NCBI GenBank assembly: GCA_963675625.1
Contig: OY776497.1
Coordinates: 1,860,001-1,924,000, forward strand
Source of the DNA: F22 sp963675625
Lineage (GTDB): Bacteria; Bacteroidota; Bacteroidia; Bacteroidales; Bacteroidaceae
Length of the DNA: 64,000 nt
Direction: 5' to 3'
Shown here: positions 18,212 through 25,485 of the stretch, piece after piece
Position numbering within the stretch: position 1 is the stretch's first letter
How the letters are laid out: the number at the start of each line of letters is the position of its first letter
Position numbers and translations under genes: made by a program
The notes under the pieces: generated by a model
Seen by the model: only the letters and a program-made list of their open reading frames with translations
Databases searched by the model: none
What the model was told of the DNA's origin: nothing

Positions 18212-20557
18212 ATGAGAAAACAATTATTAATTGCACTATTTTTGGCTTCATGCCTTTCTGCTACATCGCAGAAAATATATAAGATAAATGCTCCTAAGTC
18301 CCCTATGAAAATTATAGAGGGAAAATTAAAAATGGGTGGAAAATCTCCTCACGGTGGCTCCATAGCAGTAAATAATTATTACATGAGTATTGATGGCAAA
18401 CCAGTTGTCTCTGTAATGGGGGAGTTTCATTTCAGTCGTTATCCCAAAGCTCAATGGGAAGAAGAGATTATTAAAATGAAAGCTGGTGGTGTTAATATGT
18501 TGTCTACTTATGTATTCTGGGCTTTGCATGAAGAAAAAGAAGGCGTTTTTAACTGGTCCGAGAACTTGGATCTTCGCTATTTCCTTCAACAATGCAAGAA
18601 GCATGATATGAAGGTAATTATTCGAATTGGGCCTTTCTGTCATGGTGAGATTCGTTCTGGAGCCATACCTGAGTGGATATTTGCAAAACCTCTTGAAATT
18701 CGCTCTAATGATCCTGAATATCTCGTATATGTAGATCGACTTTATAAGGAAATCGGGAGACAGATGACAGGGCTTTATTACAAAGATGGAGGCCCAGTAA
18801 TAGGCTGCCAGATAGAAAACGAGATGCAACATTCGGCAGCTCCTTGGGCGATCTGTTATCCTAATGAACGTAATGACTATACGGCTGCTAGCTGGAATGC
18901 TGCAGAAGCTGCGATTGGTGTGGAGGGCGGTCATAAGGCTGCCACAGCTGCGGATGCTGGTGACGAGCATATGCATACGTTATTGAAAATGGCTAAAGAT
19001 GCTGGTATTATAACCCCATTTTATACTGCTACGGGTTGGGGGAATGCTGCTGTTATTGGAAATGAAGCTATTCCTGTGACATCGGCTTATACTTATCCTT
19101 TTTGGGAAAAACCTCAGATGAGTCAATTTCTGATGTTCAAGGATATCCATAAGAATCCAGATTATTCGCCTGTTAGATATAATCCAGAAGATTTCCCCTC
19201 TTTTTGTACTGAAATGGGGGCTGGTATCCAGATGGTTTATAACTCTCGCCCAATTGTAACTGCAAAAGCGGCTGAAGGACTAGTTGTTCGTTGTTTAGGA
19301 AGTGGTAGTAACGGGATTGGTTATTATATGTATCATGGGGGAAGTACTCCTCCGCGTACAGGACAAAATGCTTTTATGAGTGATGAACCGATGGGTGTGC
19401 CAAAGATTAGCTATGATTTTCAGGCGCCTCTTGGAGAGTTTGGCTTGGAGAATAAATCCTACCGTAATCTTCGCTTGATACACAACTTCCTTTCTGACTT
19501 TTCTGATAGACTTGCCCCAATGGAGACTGTGCTTCCTGAAGGTTGGGAGAAAATGACTCCTAGCAATAGGAAAGATCTACGATACGCGGTGCGTATGAGA
19601 GATAATAGTGGTTTCCTCTTTATGATTAACTTTCAAGATCATGATATGCTTCGTACTGATATGAAGGATCTTCAGGTCAATATTAATCTTGATAAAGATA
19701 CAGTTTGCATTCCTCAAAAGGGAACTTTTACTTTGCCTAAGGACGAAAGTGTTATTTTACCGTTTAATTTCAAAATGCACAGCATTCTGCTTAAATATGC
19801 TACTGCACAGTTGCTTATGAAAATTAATGATGCTGGAGCAGAACATTATTTCTTCTTCGCTCCAGAAGGAATGCGTACGGAGTATGTTTTTGACAAGAAT
19901 TCTGTGTCAGGAAGGAATCTTTTTACTCCACAACCAGGACTAGCTAGTACTTTTACTGTAAAGTCAGTCAATGGCTCTAGGATAAAGATAACCACTCTTA
20001 CCCGTCAGCAGGCTCTTGATGCTTCAAAAATAAATGGGAAATTACTTATTACTAAAGCTACTGTATTACCTTCTAATGAAGGTGCTACATTATTATTATT
20101 AGGAGACAATAATTTCTCGTATACGACCTATGTGCCACGGAAGGGATTCAAAACATATACAGTAAGAGTTGCTGGAGTGAAACCAATTTATAGTTATAAT
20201 AAGCGTGGAACTAGGAGAATGAGTGTTCATTTCAATGATAGCATTTCGACACCACAGGTGCGGGAATATTTCCTTAGAATCAATTATGTAGGTGATGTTG
20301 CTATGGCATTTATGGATGGTGTGCTCTGTCAAGATGAGTTTTATCACGGGGATCCTTGGATGATTGGATTGAAACGATATAAAGATAAGATGAAAAAACA
20401 GAATATGACATTCTATTTTCGACCACTTCAGGGAGATTTGGAATTTGTTCACCGTGATCTTCCCAAGAATGCAATTCCTGATTTTTCAAATGGACCTGTT
20501 GTGAAGATTAACAATGTGGAAGTTGTACCTGAATATCAAATGGAGATGAAATTTTGA
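18212..20557 (+). CDS. GH35 beta-galactosidase
   Basis: A 781-residue exported glycosidase. The N-terminus is a signal peptide with a possible lipobox LASC (Cys14). The TIM barrel covers ~50-400. The acid/base is Glu204 in IENEMQ and the nucleophile is Glu334 in FCTEMGAG, matching the GH35 family, and GEFHFSRYP and LSTYVFWALHE are typical GH35 elements. The C-terminal ~350 residues are beta-rich. It probably removes terminal beta-galactose from oligosaccharides made by the galactanase. It comes 87 bp after SusD. Confidence 0.92.
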   Translation: MRKQLLIALFLASCLSATSQKIYKINAPKSPMKIIEGKLKMGGKSPHGGSIAVNNYYMSIDGKPVVSVMGEFHFSRYPKAQWEEEIIKMKAGGVNMLSTYVFWALHEEKEGVFNWSENLDLRYFLQQCKKHDMKVIIRIGPFCHGEIRSGAIPEWIFAKPLEIRSNDPEYLVYVDRLYKEIGRQMTGLYYKDGGPVIGCQIENEMQHSAAPWAICYPNERNDYTAASWNAAEAAIGVEGGHKAATAADAGDEHMHTLLKMAKDAGIITPFYTATGWGNAAVIGNEAIPVTSAYTYPFWEKPQMSQFLMFKDIHKNPDYSPVRYNPEDFPSFCTEMGAGIQMVYNSRPIVTAKAAEGLVVRCLGSGSNGIGYYMYHGGSTPPRTGQNAFMSDEPMGVPKISYDFQAPLGEFGLENKSYRNLRLIHNFLSDFSDRLAPMETVLPEGWEKMTPSNRKDLRYAVRMRDNSGFLFMINFQDHDMLRTDMKDLQVNINLDKDTVCIPQKGTFTLPKDESVILPFNFKMHSILLKYATAQLLMKINDAGAEHYFFFAPEGMRTEYVFDKNSVSGRNLFTPQPGLASTFTVKSVNGSRIKITTLTRQQALDASKINGKLLITKATVLPSNEGATLLLLGDNNFSYTTYVPRKGFKTYTVRVAGVKPIYSYNKRGTRRMSVHFNDSISTPQVREYFLRINYVGDVAMAFMDGVLCQDEFYHGDPWMIGLKRYKDKMKKQNMTFYFRPLQGDLEFVHRDLPKNAIPDFSNGPVVKINNVEVVPEYQMEMKF

Positions 20558-20629
20558 TTTCTAGATAAACAATCATGGATAATCAGAAAATAATATTTAT
20601 AAATATTTTGTAGATAAAAATATAAGCTT

Positions 20630-21334
20630 ATGAAACGTTTGATTAATCTCACTTTCATGTTGTTTTGCATTTTATCAGTCTTTGGGCAGGAGAAAGTTTC
20701 AGTCTCGATTTTGGGAGATTCTTATTCCACTTTTGAGGGCTACTTAACACCTGATACGATGATTACTTGGTATCAGCGGGGAAAGGCACTTTATGACAGA
20801 ACGGATGTCGTGAAAGTCTCTGATACTTGGTGGATGCAGGTTATCAAAAGGATGGGATGGAAACTAGATGTGAACAATTCCTGGTCAGGAAGTACGGTAT
20901 GTAATACTGGCTACAATAAAGAGGACTATACTCACGAGTCATTTGTCACGAGAGTATCGTATCTTGGCAGCCCTGATGTGATTTTCGTCTTCGGAGGAAC
21001 CAACGATTCTTGGGCTGAATCTCCTATTGGTGATTACATGTATAAGGAATGGAGTGCCAAAGATTTGTTTTTCTTTAGGCCTGCCATGTGTTACCTCATC
21101 GCTAACCTTCAGAAACATTATCCGACAGCAGAGTTGTATGTAATCTCCAATACGGAACTGAAGGAGGATGTCACATTATCCATAGCAGAGATTTGTAAAC
21201 ATTATGGCGTAAAAATAATACAACTGGATAATATTGACAAGTTAACTGGTCATCCTTCTGTAAAAGGTATGGGGCAGATAGCAGATCAAATAGTCCAAGC
21301 AATAAAACATAAAAAGATGGAACCCATATTGTAA
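20630..21334 (+). CDS. SGNH/GDSL hydrolase, secreted
   Basis: A 234-residue protein with a signal peptide (~1-20, ending FGQ). Block I is ILGDSYSTF with nucleophile Ser31, block III is FGGTNDSW, and block V is represented by GHPSVKGM, which supplies the catalytic His. The family covers esterases, often acetyl-esterases on plant polysaccharides. As last gene of the galactan locus it may remove acetyl groups from pectin side chains or backbone; this is inferred from position, not shown. Confidence 0.82.
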   Translation: MKRLINLTFMLFCILSVFGQEKVSVSILGDSYSTFEGYLTPDTMITWYQRGKALYDRTDVVKVSDTWWMQVIKRMGWKLDVNNSWSGSTVCNTGYNKEDYTHESFVTRVSYLGSPDVIFVFGGTNDSWAESPIGDYMYKEWSAKDLFFFRPAMCYLIANLQKHYPTAELYVISNTELKEDVTLSIAEICKHYGVKIIQLDNIDKLTGHPSVKGMGQIADQIVQAIKHKKMEPIL

Positions 21335-21387
21335 CTTTATGCTGTAGGAATAGGTAGTAGTTATGATGGCTTGAAGTCACTTGATTT

Positions 21388-21426
21388 AATAGTCCATAAT
21401 GGTGACGCCATTATGGACTATTTTTA
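21388..21426 (+). terminator. Terminator of the galactan operon
   Basis: A perfect 15-bp stem, AATAGTCCATAATGG with its complement, has loop TGACG and is followed by TTTT. It lies 54 bp after the SGNH gene. Confidence 0.85.
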
Positions 21427-21483
21427 TTATATTTCTGTGAGAAATAGTCATCTAAGGATTTTATACTAATGATATATAAAACA

Positions 21484-21524
21484 AAATCCAGCAAGTATTT
21501 CATAATGAATTACTTACTGGATTT
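21484..21524 (-). terminator. Terminator of tRNA-Leu
   Basis: A 14-bp stem AAATCCAG(c/t)AAGTA has one imperfect pair and directly follows the tRNA on the minus strand; the downstream bases read TTTTGTTTT. Confidence 0.65.
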
Positions 21525-21529
21525 AAATG

Positions 21530-21611
21530 TACCCAGAGCCGGGATCGAACCGGCACGGATTGCTCCACTGGTGTTTGAGACCAGCGCGTCTACCGATTCC
21601 GCCATCTGGGC
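21530..21611 (-). tRNA. tRNA-Leu (anticodon CAA)
   Basis: On the minus strand the acceptor arm is GCCCAGA/TCTGGGT with discriminator A, the anticodon stem-loop is CTGGT-CTCAAAC-ACCAG (anticodon CAA, reads UUG), a long variable arm GTGGAGCAATCCGTG marks it as class II, and the T arm is CCGGTTCGATCCCGG. The 3' CCA is not encoded. Confidence 0.95.
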
Positions 21612-21720
21612 TGCTATTGTTTTCAATTGCGGTGCAAAGATACAGCTTTTATTTTAAGTTCCAAGAGAAATGAAGAGAAAAAAGAAAAAAATATTTATTA
21701 CGGGGAATTTTGTTCATTTC

Positions 21721-21752
21721 TTGGGAGATTCAAAAGGAAAAGAGTAACTTTG
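21721..21752 (+). promoter_or_regulatory. Candidate promoter of the GDP-mannose gene
   Basis: TAACTTTG at 21745-21752 fits the Bacteroidetes -7 box; TTG at 21721-21723, 21 bp upstream, is a weaker -33 match. A short hairpin, GGTGTTCA with TGAACAACC (21763-21792, one bulge), would form right after the predicted start. Confidence 0.5.
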
Positions 21753-21833
21753 CGTCTATAGGGGTGTTCAGTTTGTGTAAGGTTGAACAACCGCTTTTCC
21801 TTGAGAATATACCTTTTATTAGCTGTGAATAAT

Positions 21834-22925
21834 ATGCATACATCTGATTATTGTGTCATTCTTTGTGGTGGAATCGGAAGCCGATTCTGGCCTGTGAGTC
21901 GTGCCTCTTGCCCGAAGCATTTTATTGATTTATTGGGAGTGGGTCGCAGTATGATTCAATTGACTTATGATCGACTATCTAAGATCTTTCCTGTAGAGAA
22001 TATCCATGTGGTAGCTGTTCAAGATTATGCAAGATTGGTTGAGGATCAATTACCAGATCTACCTAAGGAGAACTTGTTGTATGAGCCAGTGCCTCGAAAG
22101 ACTGCGCCATGTATCGCACGAGCAGCTTTGCATATTGCAGCGCGTGATAAGCATGCGCGTTTGTTGGTAGCACCCGCTGATCATTTAATTTTACATGAAA
22201 ATAATTTTTTGCATTCTGTAAAGCAAGCGATGGCATATTGTGTGCATCATGACTCCATCATTTCCCTTGGCTCACAAGCTACGCGTCCTAATACAACATA
22301 TGGATATATTCAACGAGAATCTCCTGTGGATTCAGCCAACTTTCCTAATTTATACAGCACTCGTACATTTGTCGAAAAACCTATTGAGGAAATGGCACAA
22401 GCATTTGTGCAATCTAAAGAATTTTGTTGGAATACCGCTCATTTTGTTAGTCGTGTAGATACAATACTGAAGGCTTTTAATGTGCATTTGCCAGCGGTAA
22501 TGAAAATACTGACCAAATCAATGGATACTTTTTGTTCTCCGAAAGAACAGGCTTATATAGATAAAGTATATCCTATGTTGCCTGCAGTATCCATAGATTA
22601 TGGAGTCATGGAAAAAGTTGATAATGTTTTATTGTATCAAGGCGATTTTGGGTGGAGTAATTTGGCTTCATGGGATGCATTGCATCATGCCTTGCCTAAA
22701 GATGAACAGAATAATGCTAAGCATGGAGGACAAGCGCTAATGTTTAACAGTGCCAACTGTATGGTGGCTATGCCGCCAAATAAATTAGCCGTTGTTGACG
22801 GACTAGATAATTACATTGTGGCAGAAAAAGATGATGTTTTATTGATTTGTCCCAAAGGTGATCCAGATCGTGTACATCGGTATATGACTATTACACAGGT
22901 CAATTTTGGAGAGAAAGCAGATTAA
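21834..22925 (+). CDS. manC: Mannose-1-phosphate guanylyltransferase
   Basis: A 363-residue nucleotidyltransferase. The signature ILCGGIGSRFWPVSR is the nucleotide-binding loop of GDP-mannose pyrophosphorylases; the FVEKP motif (RTFVEKPIEEM) and WNTAHF element follow, as in ManC. It makes GDP-mannose from mannose-1-phosphate and GTP for glycan and fucose synthesis. The frame is open from a TTG at 21783, but the ATG at 21834 places the nucleotide-binding loop near residue 10 as usual. It lacks the phosphomannose isomerase domain of bifunctional forms. Confidence 0.92.
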   Translation: MHTSDYCVILCGGIGSRFWPVSRASCPKHFIDLLGVGRSMIQLTYDRLSKIFPVENIHVVAVQDYARLVEDQLPDLPKENLLYEPVPRKTAPCIARAALHIAARDKHARLLVAPADHLILHENNFLHSVKQAMAYCVHHDSIISLGSQATRPNTTYGYIQRESPVDSANFPNLYSTRTFVEKPIEEMAQAFVQSKEFCWNTAHFVSRVDTILKAFNVHLPAVMKILTKSMDTFCSPKEQAYIDKVYPMLPAVSIDYGVMEKVDNVLLYQGDFGWSNLASWDALHHALPKDEQNNAKHGGQALMFNSANCMVAMPPNKLAVVDGLDNYIVAEKDDVLLICPKGDPDRVHRYMTITQVNFGEKAD

Positions 22926-22933
22926 AAAATAAT

Positions 22934-22964
22934 GAAGCCATGTCATAGCGACATGGCTTCTTTT
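22934..22964 (+). terminator. Terminator after manC
   Basis: A perfect 11-bp stem, GAAGCCATGTC with its complement, has loop ATAGC followed by TTTT. Confidence 0.85.
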
Positions 22965-22995
22965 GTATCTCAATATGGGGGTATATGATTGCTGC

Positions 22996-23391
22996 TTATT
23001 TCATTGCTGATGCAATCTTATCTGCAATAGCTTGCATCTCTTCTTGAGGAAGTGACAGCTTGGGATTAGAAAAGAGCATATCTCCTTCTTTATTGATAGG
23101 GATCAGGTGGATGTGTGCGTGGGGCACTTCTAAGCCCATTACTGCTACACCAACTCGTGTGCATGGGATAACTGCACCGATGGCTTTGGCTACACGTTGA
23201 GCAAATTGATGTAGTTCTGCGGTTTCTTCGGCCGAAAGATCAAATATATAATCAATCTCACGTTTAGGAATAACTAGGGTATGTCCCTTAGTTAATGGAC
23301 TTATGTCTAGGAAAGCGTAGCAGTTTTCAGTTTCTGCTACTTTATAGCTAGGAATTTCACCTGCTACGATTTTAGAGAAAATGGTTGCCAT
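22996..23391 (-). CDS. HIT-family nucleotide-binding protein
   Basis: A 131-residue histidine-triad protein. The triad is HAHIHLIPI (~98-106), and the N-terminal IFSKIVAGEIPSYKV and FLDISPLTKGHTLVIPKR blocks are typical of the HINT branch, which hydrolyses nucleoside phosphoramidates. The frame stays open to 23442, but that region is a terminator hairpin and the Met at 23391 gives the standard N-terminus. Confidence 0.92.
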   Translation of the reverse strand: MATIFSKIVAGEIPSYKVAETENCYAFLDISPLTKGHTLVIPKREIDYIFDLSAEETAELHQFAQRVAKAIGAVIPCTRVGVAVMGLEVPHAHIHLIPINKEGDMLFSNPKLSLPQEEMQAIADKIASAMK

Positions 23392-23426
23392 AATATTCTT
23401 TTTTATGAATGAAGTAGATGCAAAAG

Positions 23427-23456
23427 AGGCGATAGACCACATGTAGTCTATCGCCT
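23427..23456 (-). terminator. Terminator of greA
   Basis: A perfect 11-bp stem, AGGCGATAGAC with GTCTATCGCCT, has an 8-nt loop. It starts 5 bp past the greA stop codon and is followed on the minus strand by TTTTGC. It separates greA from the HIT gene. Confidence 0.75.
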
Positions 23457-23460
23457 TCTT

Positions 23461-23928
23461 TTACTTGATTGAAATATCTAATACTTCAAGCTTTATAGTT
23501 CCTTGTGGAATGGTGACATCAACAACCTCACCTACTTTTTTACCAAGTAGTCCCTTGGCAATAGGAGTACTGATTGCTAACTTACCTTGAGCAAGGTTGG
23601 CTTCGCTTTCTGATACCAATGTGTACTCCATTACTTTGTTGATGTTCAAGTTCTTAAATTTGACAGTTGTTAGAATCTGAACACAATCTGTGCTTAGTTG
23701 GCTTTCGTCAATGATAGATGCTTCCATCAAAGTCGCTTTTAACTGACCAATTTTAAGCTCAAGCATTCCTTGGGCTTCTTTGGCTGCGTCGTATTCAGCA
23801 TTTTCACTCAAATCACCTTTGTCTCTTGCTTCAGCAATAGCAGCAGAGATTTTTGGGCGTTCTACTGATTCTAGTTGTTTAATTTCGTTGCGGAGCTTAT
23901 CATAGCCCTCTTTTGTCATATATGCCAT
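23461..23928 (-). CDS. greA: Transcription elongation factor GreA
   Basis: 155 residues, the normal size. The N-terminal coiled coil (~1-75) has the GreA sequence ARDKGDLSENAEYDAAKEAQ with the two acidic tip residues that reach the polymerase active site, and the C-terminal FKBP-like domain ends LGKKVGEVVDVTIPQGTIKLEV. It rescues backtracked RNA polymerase by stimulating transcript cleavage. The gene has its own terminator and so appears monocistronic. Confidence 0.97.
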   Translation of the reverse strand: MAYMTKEGYDKLRNEIKQLESVERPKISAAIAEARDKGDLSENAEYDAAKEAQGMLELKIGQLKATLMEASIIDESQLSTDCVQILTTVKFKNLNINKVMEYTLVSESEANLAQGKLAISTPIAKGLLGKKVGEVVDVTIPQGTIKLEVLDISIK

Positions 23929-23967
23929 ATCGGATACAATTTAGATTTATGTTGAAATAAATAATGT

Positions 23968-24004
23968 AAAAAAAGAATCCCAGTACGCAAGCGCACCGGA
24001 ACTC
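23968..24004 (-). terminator. Terminator of the thioredoxin-fold lipoprotein gene
   Basis: On the minus strand GAGTTCCGGTGCGC pairs over 14 positions with GCGTACTGGGATTC, four of them G-U pairs, and seven T follow. The wobble pairs work only in this direction. Confidence 0.75.
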
Positions 24005-24123
24005 CTTTGTGTTATGTAAGGGCAAAAATAGGCCTTTTCTATCATATAAACAAATAAAATGATGTGTTTTTTTTGATCGAGACCTTTTCTTGTCTGCTGA
24101 TATTCAGAAGATTCTATAACTCC

Positions 24124-25302
24124 TTAAAGTAGCTCTTTTATTTCTTTTTCGATATCTCTTATTTCAATATCACGTTTTTTGATTTCCAATTTTTTATCCA
24201 ATAAAAAGAATGTTGGAAGCTGACTCACATTGTAAGTACGAGCAATCGTAGAATGAGCTCCATATGGATCGCGCACACAAATCCATGGTAGATTATCGGC
24301 ACTAGTACGCCAGAAATGGCGATCCTGATCATATGATATCTGATAGATTTCCAATCCTTTTTTGTGATATTGTTTGTATAAATCACGAAGAGCCAAAATG
24401 TGGGCTGGGGAGTTATCAGCTGCATATGCAGTGAAATCAAGTAGTACAACTTTTCCTTTTAGTGAAGATAATGCTATTGCATTGTTATCAATATCACGAA
24501 GCTCTATGTCAATAAATCCGGTTTCATGTATCTTATTGGTAGGAATTGTCAAGGTCTTATCGGCCTGATCTTGCTGCATCATTTCTTCTACTCGCTTGTG
24601 CTTCATAGACTTGATGGCAATGTTTACAAGGTTTTTTGTACGATCGGAGTGGGGATGATCTAGCTGCATACTTGTTGCAACAGCTCGGAAACAATTTAAG
24701 TCTCTTTTGTTGTTTGCTGGGTCAAACAACATGAATCCATTAACTTCTTGAAATAAAGCATAGTATGAAGATATTACCTGAGGATTGGCAAATATATACT
24801 CTTTGCTAATGTGATTTTTATATTCAGTGATTAACTCGTTGATGGCTGCACTAAAGCTGCTTTGAGATAAATGCATGTCTTTTGCAACATGTAAAGTACT
24901 GTCAAGTCTTTGGCGTAACTTCTCTTTTTCTTGATCAAGTTTTTGAATGCGTGTTGATTCCAAAGATCCTTTGACAGTATAGTCAGATGTATAGTGTGCC
25001 TTATCTGCTGATACCGTGATGACTTCGGTTGAATCTATTGCCAAGAAAATGCGTTGATTCCCTAAGCGAAGTGCGTAAATTTCAGGATTTTGAGGACGTC
25101 TACTCTTCAATGTGAAGAAACCTGCTTTGTTGAGTTTGACCGAGTCGCAGACTTCTGTTCCACTTACTTTAGTAGCATCTAGATAGAGAGTTTCTTCAGC
25201 TGCTCCTTTGATGTGTCCAGTCACTTCAAACTCATTTTGTGACTTACACGCAACAAATATTAAAAGTAAGGCGCTAAGATAAAATAATTGCTTCATTGAC
25301 AT
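24124..25302 (-). CDS. Thioredoxin-fold lipoprotein with DUF4369, CxxC absent
   Basis: A 392-residue lipoprotein (lipobox FVAC; an alternative start lies two codons in). The N-terminal DUF4369 domain (FEVTGHIKGAAEETLYLDAT) is followed by a helical linker and a TlpA/AhpC-like thioredoxin fold at ~270-385 (LKGKVVLLDFTAY). Where active members have WCxxC, this protein reads AYAADNSP, so both redox cysteines are missing. The cis-Pro region (SQLPTFFLLD) is kept. It is therefore not expected to be a disulfide reductase; a binding or structural role in the periplasm is more likely. Confidence 0.85.
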   Translation of the reverse strand: MSMKQLFYLSALLLIFVACKSQNEFEVTGHIKGAAEETLYLDATKVSGTEVCDSVKLNKAGFFTLKSRRPQNPEIYALRLGNQRIFLAIDSTEVITVSADKAHYTSDYTVKGSLESTRIQKLDQEKEKLRQRLDSTLHVAKDMHLSQSSFSAAINELITEYKNHISKEYIFANPQVISSYYALFQEVNGFMLFDPANNKRDLNCFRAVATSMQLDHPHSDRTKNLVNIAIKSMKHKRVEEMMQQDQADKTLTIPTNKIHETGFIDIELRDIDNNAIALSSLKGKVVLLDFTAYAADNSPAHILALRDLYKQYHKKGLEIYQISYDQDRHFWRTSADNLPWICVRDPYGAHSTIARTYNVSQLPTFFLLDKKLEIKKRDIEIRDIEKEIKELL

Positions 25303-25336
25303 ATAGTTTTAAAGTAGAAACGGTTTAATTTTGCCA

Positions 25337-25344
25337 CAAATATA
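25337..25344 (-). promoter_or_regulatory. Candidate -7 box of the thioredoxin-fold lipoprotein gene
   Basis: TATATTTG on the minus strand fits TAnnTTTG, 35 bp before the start codon; no clear -33 box. Confidence 0.4.
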
Positions 25345-25438
25345 GTTTAAATAGCCCATTTCTCGTACTGATTGTCACAAAAAAAAAGCTATAGGACAAA
25401 TTTCCTCAACTTTATGGCTATATATAAGATGTATTGTG

Positions 25439-25446
25439 TATCTTTG
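25439..25446 (+). promoter_or_regulatory. Candidate -7 box of pnp
   Basis: TATCTTTG fits TAnnTTTG, 39 bp before the pnp start codon; no clear -33 box. Confidence 0.45.
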
Positions 25447-25485
25447 CGCGGAAAATATGCAGATATTATTAAATAACAATTTTTT

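Noticed and set aside
21469..21657. 62-residue plus-strand open frame
   Set aside because: It runs across the tRNA-Leu gene on the other strand and its terminator.
23391..23442. Longer N-terminus for the HIT protein
   Set aside because: The extra 17 codons are made of the greA terminator hairpin and add no family sequence.
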